This document shows positions 24,985 to 33,722 of a stretch of DNA of 64,000 nucleotides, piece by piece. Position 1 is the stretch's first letter; the number at the start of each line of letters is the position of its first letter. The notes under the pieces were generated by a model. That model saw nothing but the letters and a program-made list of their open reading frames with translations, did no database searches and was not told where the DNA came from. Both the position numbers and the translations under genes were made by a program. Location of the stretch: positions 1 through 64,000 of the forward strand of contig NZ_FUWJ01000019.1 of the NCBI RefSeq assembly GCF_900167455.1, read 5' to 3'. The stretch is from Enhydrobacter aerosaccus. Lineage in GTDB: Bacteria > Pseudomonadota > Alphaproteobacteria > Reyranellales > Reyranellaceae.

Positions 24985-27762
24985 TCACCCGGCCTGCTTC
25001 TTCAGCAAGGCCGTGCTCATGAGGAGCAGGACTATGATGGCGATCGCCAGAGGGATAAAGTGAGGCCATAAATCGTGCACGCCGAGCCCCTTCGAAAAGG
25101 CACCGCGTGCCATCGTCACGAAATAGGTCGTTGGATAGATTCGGCCGATCCAACTGCCGATGCCTTCGAGGGAGGAGACCGGGTCGATGACGCCGGAGAA
25201 ATTCACCGCTGGCAGAAGCGTAACGATGGCTGTGCCGAATATTGCGGCGACCTGACTGGTTATGAAACTGGAGACAAGTAGGCCGAGCTCGACCGCGGCC
25301 ACCACGTAGAATAGTGCTCCCAGCGCCAAGGCAGGGAAGCTTCCCGTGAAAGGCACACCGAACAGGAACACCGCGACCACCCACAACAGCAGGAAGCTGA
25401 CCATGGACAGGACAATGTACGGGATCTGCTTGCCGAGGAGGAATTCGAGCCGGGTGACGGGTGTCACGTACAGGTTTACGATGGATCCCAGTTCCTTCTC
25501 GCGTACCACGCTCAGCGCTGCCAGCATCGCCGGGATGAGCATGAGCAACAGCGGAATTACCGCCGGGACCATGGCGACCAGGCTTTCTATGCCGGGGTTG
25601 TATCGATAGCGAACTTCGAGCCGGAACTGTCCAGCAACACTTCGCTTCCCGAGTTGGACGCGAGCCTGCTCGGCGAGCCACCCGGCATGCATACCTTCCA
25701 CATAGCCGCGGATTGTTTCGGCGCGTTGCGGCATTGCCCCGTCGATCCAGGCCGCAATCTGAACATTGCGTCCGCGCACTGCGTCACGCGCGAAATTGGG
25801 CGGGATCTCAATGGCAAGGCTGATCTCGCCGCTACGCATGCGTCGATCGAGGTCATTGTAGTCTACTATAGGTGCCTTCTGCGTGAAGTAGCGTGATCCG
25901 GCAATGTTGAGGATGTAGTTCTCGCTTGTCGCTGTGCCGTCGCGATCGAGGACCGCGAAGGTGAGATTATCGACATCGAGATTTATGCCGTAGCCGACCA
26001 CGAACATCAGCAGGACGCTGCCCAGCAGGGCCAGGGCCAGGCGAATGGGGTCGCGTTGCAGCTCGAGGGATTCGCGACGCGCATAGCTCATCACTCGCCG
26101 CAAGTCGAAGCCGCTGGTCATTGAGGAGGTGCGCCGGTTCGGGGCAGCATTGGGGATTGCGCCCGGCATCACCGGAGCCGCGCTCTGATCTTGCGCGGGC
26201 CGACGATCCGCCTCTTCGAGATAGCGGATGAAAGCGTCCTCGAGCGTGGCGCAGCCACGGGAACTGGTGATGTTTCGAGGCGTATCGGTCGTCAATACCT
26301 TGCCGGCATGCATCAGCGAGATACGATCGCAGCGCTCCGCCTCATTCATGAAGTGAGTCGAGATGAAGATGGTCACGCCGTCGTCGCGGGCGAGGTCGAT
26401 GAGCATTTGCCACAACACGTCGCGGGCGACTGGATCGACGCCCGATGTTGGCTCGTCGAGGATCAGCATCTCGGGCGCATGGATTACCGCGACCGCGAGC
26501 GACAGCCGCTGGCGAATGCCGAGGGGCAGAGCGTCCGGCAGCTCATCCATGACGCAAACCAGATCGAAGCGCTCGACCACCTCCTGGATCCGTGCCGGCA
26601 TTGATGCGCGCGGCAGCTTGAACAACCGGGCATGCAGATCGAGATTCTGCGCGACGGTCAGCTCGGAATAGAGCGAGAAGGATTGCGACATGTAACCGAC
26701 GCGCCGGCGAATCCCGATGTCCTCCGGGTCCACTGGTTGGCCGAACAACGTGGCTCGCCCCTCACTGGAGGCCAGCAGTCCGGTCAGCATCTTCATGGTG
26801 GTGGTTTTGCCGCAGCCGTTCGATCCCAGAAACCCGAAGATCTCTCCCTTGCCGATGCGGAAGCTCACATGATCGACGGCCACGAAGTCGCCGAACCGCA
26901 TAGTCAGACCTTCGGCCTGGATGGCGACCTCGGCCTGGGCCGTCTGCGCACGCGGCACGATACGCACGGGGCGATGAAGCTTGCGCTTCTCCTCGGGCAG
27001 GAGCGCAATGAACGCGGCATCGAGCGAGGCGGCGGCCGTGCGCGCGAGCAACTCCGAGGGAGTGCCTTCAGCCAGGATACGCCCGTCGTCCATGGCGACC
27101 AGCCAGTCGAACCGGGCCGCTTCTTCCATATAGGCGGTCGCCACGATCACACTCATGCCCGGCCGGGTCGCGCGAATTTCATCGATCAAGGTCCAGAACT
27201 GGCGGCGCGACAGCGGGTCGACACCCGTGGTGGGCTCGTCGAGGATCAGCAGGTCCGGATCGTGGATAAGGGCGCAGCAGAGACCGAGCTTTTGCTTCAT
27301 GCCGCCGGAGAGCTTTCCGGCCGGGCGGTCGGCGAACGGAGAGAGGCCCGTGCTGTGCAGCAAGTCGTGGATGCGTCGCTCGCGCTCTCGCCGGCCATGA
27401 CCGAAGAGACGGCCGAAGAAATCGGCGTTCTCGAAGACGGACAGCGTCGGATAGAGATTCTTGCCCAGGCCCTGGGGCATGTAGGCGATCCGCGGGCAGG
27501 CGGTCCGGCGTTGACCGGCGTCCGCCATATCGCCGCCCAACACCTCCACGCTGCCGTCCTGTATCGCGTGCGCGCCGGCGATCAGGGAAAGCAAGCTCGA
27601 CTTGCCTACGCCGTCCGGGCCGATCAGCCCAATCATGCAGCCGGCGGGGAGATCGAGAGTCATGGCGTCCAGAGCACGCGTTCGGCCGTAGGAGAGGCCG
27701 ACATCACGTAGGCGAACCACTATTGGCTGGCTGTCGGATGCGCGACTGGGAGCAATGCTCAT
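24985..27762 (-). CDS. rbbA: Fused ABC ATPase-permease (RbbA/YhiH-like)
   Basis: A 925-residue protein with two nucleotide-binding domains and an ABC-2 permease domain. NBD1 has Walker [11 protein letters not shown] (about residue 50) and signature LSGGMKQ. NBD2 has Walker [10 protein letters not shown] (about residue 312) and a degenerate signature (PLGIRQ), typical of RbbA. After a linker with low-complexity sequence, the permease begins near residue 560 and carries [26 protein letters not shown]. The start ATG 27762 overlaps the HlyD stop. Substrate unknown; homologous systems are associated with drug or lipid export, and E. coli RbbA is ribosome-associated. Confidence 0.88.
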   Translation of the reverse strand: MSIAPSRASDSQPIVVRLRDVGLSYGRTRALDAMTLDLPAGCMIGLIGPDGVGKSSLLSLIAGAHAIQDGSVEVLGGDMADAGQRRTACPRIAYMPQGLGKNLYPTLSVFENADFFGRLFGHGRRERERRIHDLLHSTGLSPFADRPAGKLSGGMKQKLGLCCALIHDPDLLILDEPTTGVDPLSRRQFWTLIDEIRATRPGMSVIVATAYMEEAARFDWLVAMDDGRILAEGTPSELLARTAAASLDAAFIALLPEEKRKLHRPVRIVPRAQTAQAEVAIQAEGLTMRFGDFVAVDHVSFRIGKGEIFGFLGSNGCGKTTTMKMLTGLLASSEGRATLFGQPVDPEDIGIRRRVGYMSQSFSLYSELTVAQNLDLHARLFKLPRASMPARIQEVVERFDLVCVMDELPDALPLGIRQRLSLAVAVIHAPEMLILDEPTSGVDPVARDVLWQMLIDLARDDGVTIFISTHFMNEAERCDRISLMHAGKVLTTDTPRNITSSRGCATLEDAFIRYLEEADRRPAQDQSAAPVMPGAIPNAAPNRRTSSMTSGFDLRRVMSYARRESLELQRDPIRLALALLGSVLLMFVVGYGINLDVDNLTFAVLDRDGTATSENYILNIAGSRYFTQKAPIVDYNDLDRRMRSGEISLAIEIPPNFARDAVRGRNVQIAAWIDGAMPQRAETIRGYVEGMHAGWLAEQARVQLGKRSVAGQFRLEVRYRYNPGIESLVAMVPAVIPLLLMLIPAMLAALSVVREKELGSIVNLYVTPVTRLEFLLGKQIPYIVLSMVSFLLLWVVAVFLFGVPFTGSFPALALGALFYVVAAVELGLLVSSFITSQVAAIFGTAIVTLLPAVNFSGVIDPVSSLEGIGSWIGRIYPTTYFVTMARGAFSKGLGVHDLWPHFIPLAIAIIVLLLMSTALLKKQAG

Positions 27763-28829
27763 TGCGGCAAGGCGCTTTGAAGGAAGGAAGGCCATTCGGC
27801 GTTTGGCTCAAGCTGTACGTAGGCCATTCCCGGCAAGCCCGTCTTTACCTGCCGGATGTACTTGCGTAGCAACTCTGGTGCTATCCGCGCCTTGATCCGG
27901 AACATCAGCTTCTGGCGTTCCTCCGCTGTTTCCACGGTCTTCGGTGTGAATTGGGCAACGTCAGAAACATAGGAGATCGTGGCGGGGGCAACATACTGTG
28001 GGGCCGCGTCGAGTATGATGCGGGCTTGAGCCCCGAGGGCAACGCGCCCGGCCTGCTCCGTGGGGAGATAGAATGTCATGTACACGTCGCTTAGATCGAC
28101 GAAGTTGAGGACCCGCCCTCCGGCCGGAAGGACCTCCCCAGGCTGGGCCACGCGATACTGTATCCTGCCATCGCGAGGTGAAGTCAGCGTGCTGTCCTTG
28201 ATGTCCGCCTCGATACGCTCGATGGTTGCCTGTGCCGCCACAACCGCTGCGTTCGCATCCACGACCTGCGACTTCGCGGCACCGATGGCAGCTTCCGTCG
28301 CCGCGACTGCCGCTTGTGCGGCGCTTACCGCAGCCTTGGCACCTTCGAACCTGGCCCGATCGTCATCCAGTGTCTGGACCGCAGCTGCGCCGCGGGGCAC
28401 CAATTGGCCAGACCGTTCGAAGTGGCGCTGTGCGCCATCGAGTTCGGCTTGGCGCTGGGCTACCATGGCAATCGCGGCCACTCGTTCTGCTTCGCGTTCC
28501 CTGACGGTGCTTTCCGCGGTTTGCACTGCGATCGTTGCCCGCTGCAATTGAGCTTGCGCCTCGCGCTTCTGAGCCTCGAGCTGGTCCGTGTCCATGTGGG
28601 CGAGCACCTGGCCCGCTTTTACGAAGTCCCCCTCGTCAGCAAGGATGTCTTTGATTCTGCCGGGAATCTTGGTGGCGATATCGATCTCGACGGCTTCGAT
28701 GCGACCATTGCCAGCGGCGATGCCTGGCGGCAGTCCGGCGGGCCTGAGATACAGCCAGGCGGCATAGACGCCGCCAGCCAGAACCAGGACGATCACCGCG
28801 ACGATCCACGGCCGGCGGAGACGTTTCAT
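27759..28829 (-). CDS. HlyD-family membrane fusion protein
   Basis: A 356-residue periplasmic adaptor. It has one N-terminal membrane anchor ([21 protein letters not shown]), a barrel-sandwich/lipoyl hybrid ([30 protein letters not shown]), a long coiled-coil hairpin (residues 95-205, Ala/Gln-rich) and a beta-barrel ([36 protein letters not shown]). It links the ABC exporter to an outer-membrane channel; none is encoded in this operon. It is the first large gene of the hlyD-rbbA-permease operon; a 17-codon leader ORF overlaps its start. Confidence 0.9.
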   Translation of the reverse strand: MKRLRRPWIVAVIVLVLAGGVYAAWLYLRPAGLPPGIAAGNGRIEAVEIDIATKIPGRIKDILADEGDFVKAGQVLAHMDTDQLEAQKREAQAQLQRATIAVQTAESTVREREAERVAAIAMVAQRQAELDGAQRHFERSGQLVPRGAAAVQTLDDDRARFEGAKAAVSAAQAAVAATEAAIGAAKSQVVDANAAVVAAQATIERIEADIKDSTLTSPRDGRIQYRVAQPGEVLPAGGRVLNFVDLSDVYMTFYLPTEQAGRVALGAQARIILDAAPQYVAPATISYVSDVAQFTPKTVETAEERQKLMFRIKARIAPELLRKYIRQVKTGLPGMAYVQLEPNAEWPSFLQSALPQ

Positions 28830-28879
28830 CTCGCCAAGATGTCCAGGACGGGAATGCTCTCGAATTCACTTGGCGTCAT
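28826..28879 (-). CDS. Possible 17-codon leader peptide before hlyD
   Basis: ATG 28879, preceded by AAGAAGGAG at good spacing, opens a 17-codon ORF ([17 protein letters not shown]) whose TGA overlaps the hlyD ATG (ATGA). hlyD itself has no strong ribosome-binding site outside this ORF, so translation could be coupled to it. The peptide has no known family. It may be only a fortuitous in-frame leader. Confidence 0.35.
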   Translation of the reverse strand: MTPSEFESIPVLDILAR

Positions 28880-28956
28880 CGCGGCTCCTTCTTCCGGCAA
28901 ATAGGAATATTTTATGGAGCGAGTGCTCACGAGGAATGATCCATGTCAGCTTGGGC

Positions 28957-28972
28957 GTCAACAATTGTTGAC
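28957..28972. promoter_or_regulatory. Predicted TetR operator upstream of hlyD operon
   Basis: A perfect 16-bp palindrome GTCAAC-AATT-GTTGAC. The same arms with the same 4-bp spacer occur between tetR and mlaE (32802-32817). On the minus strand a TTGACG hexamer at its edge could be a -35 box for the hlyD operon, so binding would block the promoter. Confidence 0.65.
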
Positions 28973-29087
28973 CAACCGCTGGAATTCCTTCAACGGCGAG
29001 AAAACTCTCTCGGAGTCGCCGGTCTGGTTGGTATGACTAGCGCGACTGGGCGGACGATCCCAAGGTCGCTCCCTTATTGCGATGCGG

Positions 29088-29714
29088 TCAGCGCGGTCGG
29101 AGACTATTGTCGACCGTGGGGGCGATCTTCGCCGCGAGATCCGAGACGGCGCGAGACATTGCTGCCACGAGTGCATTGTCGTCCTGGCTGCTGAGAGCCT
29201 CCACGATGGCCGCCCGCTCCGCCGTCTGAGTCCTGGAATCCGATCCGTCGGTTATTGTCCAGGTCGCTGTCAGAATCAGCTGGTGATCCGTGATTTCGAA
29301 GGTGGCAACATCGACCGATAGCTGCCGTGTCGGGCGTTCGGGCGGCGAAGCTGTCGAGACGAAGATGCCCGGCAGCCGGGTGCCGAGCGAGGCCGCGAGC
29401 GCGCGGGTCAGGCCTAACGAAAGACGTTCGCCCCAGCGAGCCTTCTCGTGGACGACAATCCGGCCGCCGCTCGTCGTGACGACGTCCTTGGTGTCGAGGT
29501 AGTCGGGCACCCGGACCCGGAGCAGCTCGACGACGGGCAGCCCGAGCAAGGATCCTGCCGCCGGCGGAGCGGTTGTCCCGCCAAGGACGTATTGCGTGGG
29601 CATTCTGGGCGCCGTGGCGCAGCTGGCGAGCGCACAGGCGGCTCCGGCGGCGAGAACAAGGCGGGCTGCAAAGCAGCAGACGCGCACATCCACGAGCAGG
29701 AGGCCGGATTTCAT
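29088..29714 (-). CDS. PqiC-like ABC transport auxiliary lipoprotein
   Basis: A 208-residue outer-membrane lipoprotein of the ABC_trans_aux (DUF330/PqiC) family. The lipobox LASC lies near residue 31. The mature domain includes YVLGGTTAPP, LLRVRVPDYLDTKDVV and RWGERLSLGLTRALAASL. PqiC-type proteins act with MCE proteins in lipid transfer between membranes. The ATG overlaps the stop of the MlaD gene, placing it last in the mlaE-mlaF-mlaD-pqiC operon. Confidence 0.87.
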   Translation of the reverse strand: MKSGLLLVDVRVCCFAARLVLAAGAACALASCATAPRMPTQYVLGGTTAPPAAGSLLGLPVVELLRVRVPDYLDTKDVVTTSGGRIVVHEKARWGERLSLGLTRALAASLGTRLPGIFVSTASPPERPTRQLSVDVATFEITDHQLILTATWTITDGSDSRTQTAERAAIVEALSSQDDNALVAAMSRAVSDLAAKIAPTVDNSLRPR

Positions 29715-30682
29715 CGGCCTCGACCCAGAAGCAGGACGTTCGGATCGCGTTCAACGGTTTCCGCGAAGCCGCGCAGAGCGCTGGCGGCGGATGAGAGGTC
29801 GCGGACAGTCGATTCCAGGTTCTCACGAAGCGGCGACCGCCGCTCGGTAAGGTTGTTTAAGTTGCTCAACAGGGCTTCGGCTTGGCGTGCTGCCCGGTCA
29901 GCCGACGCGAGCGTGTGGCTGAGCTCGCCGCCACGCAGGCCCAACTGACGATGTGCCTCGCCAGCGAGCGCGTCGAAATCGCGGAGCGCTTTCGTAGCTT
30001 CTCCCTGAAGGTTGCGCACGGCTTCATCAGTCGTCTCCATGGTCCGACTGAAGGCGCGCAGCGCCTGCCCGCCGCTATCCATCAACGGGTCAATCACGGT
30101 GTTGACGTGGTCGGCCAGGCGCGTGACCGATATGAACGCGGCCTGCGCTGAGTGGGCCAGCTGCTGCAGATCGAGCCCCTCTAGCTTGTTCCGCATCTGA
30201 CCGATCTCGGACGGCAGCGTCGGCAGTTCCGGAATGCCAAGATCAAGACCAACGAGATTCACGGGAGTGTTTGGCCGGAAGTCCATTTCGACGCGGAGCT
30301 GTCCGGTGACGAAGCTCTGCATGGCCAACTGGGCTCGCAGCCCGGCGCTAATCAGCCTGTCATATTCGGCAGGGGCATCGCTCAATCTCCGGCCATCCCA
30401 GACTACGCTGTCTTCCTGGAGCTCGAGCAAGACCGGTACTTGGGCAGACAGTATGTGCTCCGTCGAGAAGCGAACGCTGATGGACTTCACTGAGCCGACT
30501 CGTACGCCATGGAAAGTGACCGGGGCTCCGGGCTCCAATCCGGCGACAGACTCGTCGAAGAAGGTAACGACTGACGAAGTCTTGGCGAATAGTCGCATTC
30601 CACCGAAGAACAGGATCAGGAGAATACCCAATACGAACGCGCCGACGACGAAGGTGCCCACGACGGCAGGTCGGGTGGTCAT
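29711..30682 (-). CDS. mlaD: MlaD/MCE domain periplasmic lipid-binding protein
   Basis: A 323-residue protein with one N-terminal transmembrane helix (GTFVVGAFVLGILLILFFGGM) and an MCE domain (VVTFFDESVAGLEPGAPVTFHGVRVGSVKSI) at residues 35-120, followed by a long helical, coiled-coil-like C-terminal region (residues 165-310). MCE proteins form hexameric rings or tubes that carry phospholipids across the periplasm. Both ends overlap neighbours by four bases. It is longer than E. coli MlaD (183 residues), closer to toluene-tolerance (Ttg2-like) or LetB-type relatives with extended tails. Confidence 0.9.
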   Translation of the reverse strand: MTTRPAVVGTFVVGAFVLGILLILFFGGMRLFAKTSSVVTFFDESVAGLEPGAPVTFHGVRVGSVKSISVRFSTEHILSAQVPVLLELQEDSVVWDGRRLSDAPAEYDRLISAGLRAQLAMQSFVTGQLRVEMDFRPNTPVNLVGLDLGIPELPTLPSEIGQMRNKLEGLDLQQLAHSAQAAFISVTRLADHVNTVIDPLMDSGGQALRAFSRTMETTDEAVRNLQGEATKALRDFDALAGEAHRQLGLRGGELSHTLASADRAARQAEALLSNLNNLTERRSPLRENLESTVRDLSSAASALRGFAETVERDPNVLLLGRGR

Positions 30683-31497
30683 GGCGCTCCCGCTGTGGAA
30701 GGACGTGGGGCGTTCTGACCTCGCGCCATGAAGGCCCGCACTGTGGGATGGTCGTTATGGTCTCTCAATGCTCTGGGGGCGCCGTGAGCGATGGCGGTCT
30801 TGCTCTCGGCATCGAGAAAGATACCGTCGTCGCAGATCCCCAATAGGCTCGGCAGTTCATGGCTGACGATCACGACCGTGGCGCCGAGGCCATTGCTCAG
30901 CTCCAGTATCAGTTCGTCGAGGCGGTTGGATGTGATCGGGTCGAGCCCTGCCGACGGTTCATCGAAGAACAAGATTCCGGGATCGAGCGCGAGCGCGCGG
31001 GCCAAGGCGGCACGTTTGCGCATTCCACCCGAGAGTTCGGAGGGCATGCTGCGTGAAGCTGCTGACAAGCCGACTAACGACAGCTTTAGTTCGACGAGAA
31101 TGGCAATCTCGGGGGGAGTGAGCCGGGTGAACATCTGCAGCGGCAGGGCCACGTTATCCGCCACCGTCATGGAACTCCACAACGCGCCGCTTTGAAACAG
31201 AACGCCAAACCCGCGCCGCATTTCGGTCTGTCGGAAGTCAGAGGCGATCCAGTAATCCTCGCCATTAACCAACACCTGGCCGGCCAGTGGCCGGAGCAAG
31301 CCGACCATCGCCTTCAGGACCGTGCTCTTGCCGCAGCCGCTTCCGCCCATGATGGCGAAGATGGAACCACGTCGAATACTGAAGTTGAGGTCGCGTTGGA
31401 TGGCCCGTTCGCCGAAGCCGACCGTAAGGTTCCTTATAACCAGTGGCTCGTCCGCGATGGAGCGCTCGGCGCCTGCGGTATCAGAGGCCAAGGGCAT
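30679..31497 (-). CDS. mlaF: MlaF-like ABC transporter ATPase
   Basis: A 272-residue cytoplasmic ATPase. Walker A GGSGCGKSTVL, Q-loop LFQSGALW, signature LSGGMRKRAALARALA and Walker B ILFFDEPSAGLDP are intact. I use ATG 31497 (MPLASDTAG), 17 bases inside the upstream mlaE gene; in-frame ATGs at 31521 and 31554 lie further inside it. It energises MlaE for lipid import or export. Confidence 0.92.
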   Translation of the reverse strand: MPLASDTAGAERSIADEPLVIRNLTVGFGERAIQRDLNFSIRRGSIFAIMGGSGCGKSTVLKAMVGLLRPLAGQVLVNGEDYWIASDFRQTEMRRGFGVLFQSGALWSSMTVADNVALPLQMFTRLTPPEIAILVELKLSLVGLSAASRSMPSELSGGMRKRAALARALALDPGILFFDEPSAGLDPITSNRLDELILELSNGLGATVVIVSHELPSLLGICDDGIFLDAESKTAIAHGAPRALRDHNDHPTVRAFMARGQNAPRPSTAGAP

Positions 31498-32761
31498 CGG
31501 TGCAAACCGCAAACACGGCATCGAGGGCAATGATGCCGATAATTCCGGCGACAACGGCGGCGGTCGCGGCTCGGCCGACCTCGGCAGCGCTGCGGCCCGC
31601 TCTCAGGCCGATATGGGCTCCAAGCAAGGAGACAACAGCCCCGAAAACGATGCTCTTGGTCAAGCCGATGGCGAACTGCCTTCCGGCGATCCCTTCCTGA
31701 AGCTCGATGAGGAAAGTAGCCGGACCGAGGTCGAGCGTCAGAACGCCCACCACGAAGCCGCCGGCAAGCCCGATGACGCAGGCATAGAGGTAGAGCAACG
31801 GCATCATGGCCACGAGTGCCGCAATCCTTGGAAGGACCAGGAAGCCGAAGACCGGAATGCCGAATGACTTCAAGGCGTCGATCTCTTCATTGCCTTGCAT
31901 CGTCGCAAGGTGCGCGGCGTAGGCGCCGCCTGTCCGTCCGGCCATCACGATTGCGGTCATCACCGCCGCCATCTCGCGGACCATGGCGATGCCCACAAGG
32001 TCTGCCACATAGATTTCGGCTCCGAAGCGACGCAGCTGCACGGCGCCGACGAAGGCCAGGATCGCGCCGACGAGACCGTTCACGATCGTGACGATCAATA
32101 GCGCTCGAGCCCCCGCTTCCTGCATGAGCTGGAGGATGTCGGTGCTTCGCACCCGCGTACGACCGACGATGGCTGCGCCGGCGCCAATCGCCGTTTCTCC
32201 GACAAGTGTGACGAGCGAGCAGGCCTCCGTCCAAACTCTGATGACTGCTTCGCCGGCACGTGTCACGAATGGGCTGTGGACGACCGACCGTTTCGCTTCC
32301 AGCCTCGCCTCGATGTGTGCCAGCGAGAGCAATCGGCGTACGGGAAGGGGCAGGGCCGAGTCATCGATTGGTACCGCCCGGCTTTGCTTCGACGCGGAAG
32401 CCGCATGGTAGATCATGCCGAGAAAGGCGATCAGCGCGCTGTCCCAGCGAACGACGGCCGAAGCGTCAATGCGTATCCGGCGGCTGCGTTGTGCCTTGTC
32501 GACTACGCTGCGCGCCTCGTCGGCACTGCGGACGCCGGTTTCGCGGGCGATCCAGTCGCCTGTCAGCTGCAATTCGAGGACGCCATTGCGCGGCGAGACG
32601 GACCAACAGGCCGGCCTTACCCGCGTCACTGCGCGTGACCCATGCGTCCGTGGCGCGATAGCTCCCGCGAGCGCCGGGATGAGGCCTCGACCGTCGGGCA
32701 GGAACACGCCAGTTTGCTTCGCCGGCGCGAACCAAGCCCGGCGAGGGATGTCGGGAACCAT
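31481..32761 (-). CDS. mlaE: MlaE-like ABC permease with N-terminal STAS-like domain
   Basis: A 426-residue protein. Residues 50-160 form a STAS/MlaB-like domain (NGVLELQLTGDW, RIRIDASAVVRWDSALIAFLGMI), and the MlaE permease fold follows with VNGLVGAILAFVGAVQLRRFGAE, VREMAAVMTAIVMAGRTGGAYAAHLATMQGNEEIDAL and LPRIAALVAMMPLL. The fusion means no separate mlaB is needed. No strong ribosome-binding site precedes ATG 32761; a downstream start is possible before residue 45. It is first gene of a four-gene MCE operon divergent from tetR, with a TTGACA hexamer on the minus strand in the shared operator. Confidence 0.9.
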   Translation of the reverse strand: MVPDIPRRAWFAPAKQTGVFLPDGRGLIPALAGAIAPRTHGSRAVTRVRPACWSVSPRNGVLELQLTGDWIARETGVRSADEARSVVDKAQRSRRIRIDASAVVRWDSALIAFLGMIYHAASASKQSRAVPIDDSALPLPVRRLLSLAHIEARLEAKRSVVHSPFVTRAGEAVIRVWTEACSLVTLVGETAIGAGAAIVGRTRVRSTDILQLMQEAGARALLIVTIVNGLVGAILAFVGAVQLRRFGAEIYVADLVGIAMVREMAAVMTAIVMAGRTGGAYAAHLATMQGNEEIDALKSFGIPVFGFLVLPRIAALVAMMPLLYLYACVIGLAGGFVVGVLTLDLGPATFLIELQEGIAGRQFAIGLTKSIVFGAVVSLLGAHIGLRAGRSAAEVGRAATAAVVAGIIGIIALDAVFAVCTDALGL

Positions 32762-32801
32762 CTCAGCATCTGTTACAGATATGAATTAGCTTGCCGTCTC
32801 T

Positions 32802-32817
32802 GTCAACGGCTGTTGAC
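32802..32817. promoter_or_regulatory. Predicted TetR operator in tetR-mlaE divergent region
   Basis: GTCAAC-GGCT-GTTGAC lies 34 bases upstream of tetR and 41 bases upstream of mlaE. On the minus strand the arm extends to TTGACA, a consensus -35, with CATATC 17 bases downstream as a possible -10 for mlaE; on the plus strand TTGACT is present. The repeat of this palindrome upstream of hlyD supports a shared repressor site. Confidence 0.7.
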
Positions 32818-32850
32818 TAGCAGGTGGCCTAGCAGAGTAGAGGGAATTTG

Positions 32851-33513
32851 ATGACTGGCAGTAAACCGTCGAAGTCAACGCTTCCTGCTAAAGTTCGCAT
32901 AATTGAGGCCGCAGCTGCGAGATTCTCTCGGTATTCCTACGAGGAAACGGGGCTGCGCGACATCGCGGCCGATGCAAAAGTAGATGTAGCTTACGTCCAT
33001 CGGTGCTTCGGCTCTAAAGAGCGGCTGTTCGCGCAGGCGCTAGCCGCAGTCAGTTCGCAGGAGCAGATGGTCTCGAGCTCTCGCGATTTCATGGCGCAAG
33101 CTTTCACCGAAGAATTCTTCAGAAAACGACGGCGTGGCGACGGCGACGCTCATCCCCTGAGCATTTTCATCAGGTCTCTGACTTCCGCCGAGGCACGCAG
33201 AGTTCTGCGAAAGTCGCTTGCTGAGGACTACGTTCGCCCACTTAGTGAGAGGCTCGAAGATTCGACGTCGCTACGTGCAGCGTTGATCCTCGCATTCCTC
33301 GCGGGCGTAGGGATCTTTCGCGACGCGCTTGAAGTCGATGCTTTCCAGGAGCCGAGGGGTGGTCGATTCGAGAGACTGTTCCACGACATCATTACGCGGA
33401 TTATCGAGATGGATGTTGCTCCTCCGAAAGGGAGGGAACTCGTCGGGTCAAGGATTTCGGGCGTGCAAAAGCGCCGCCGCCCTCGTCGCCGGGCCGATCT
33501 CGACAGCGAGTAA
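32851..33513 (+). CDS. TetR/AcrR family regulator of the export cargo
   Basis: A 220-residue repressor. The N-terminal TetR HTH is clear: IIEAAAARFSRYSYEETGLRDIAADAKVDVAYVHRCFGSKERLFAQAL. The C-terminal ligand domain is divergent and ends in a basic tail (KRRRPRRRADLD). ATG 32851 has AGAGGGA upstream; an in-frame TTG lies at 32848. It is divergent from mlaE. Two matching palindromes suggest it controls its own promoter, the mlaEFD-pqiC operon and the hlyD-rbbA operon about 4 kb away. Confidence 0.88.
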   Translation: MTGSKPSKSTLPAKVRIIEAAAARFSRYSYEETGLRDIAADAKVDVAYVHRCFGSKERLFAQALAAVSSQEQMVSSSRDFMAQAFTEEFFRKRRRGDGDAHPLSIFIRSLTSAEARRVLRKSLAEDYVRPLSERLEDSTSLRAALILAFLAGVGIFRDALEVDAFQEPRGGRFERLFHDIITRIIEMDVAPPKGRELVGSRISGVQKRRRPRRRADLDSE

Positions 33514-33722
33514 CCACGTCCCCAAATGATAATGTGGCGTTCGTTCGTGCGAGCGCTAAACCGGACTGACAGTTTGCCGAAGTGGCACGAGGTGCGCGCT
33601 AACGCCGAGTGGAGGACCAGCGTGTGGCCACAAAGTGACCGCCGAGCGCGACGATGCGTCTTTAGAGGGTGTGATATGCCCGGAGTTCCGCTCTGCCCTC
33701 CGCGCGGGTGCTTCACCGGACT

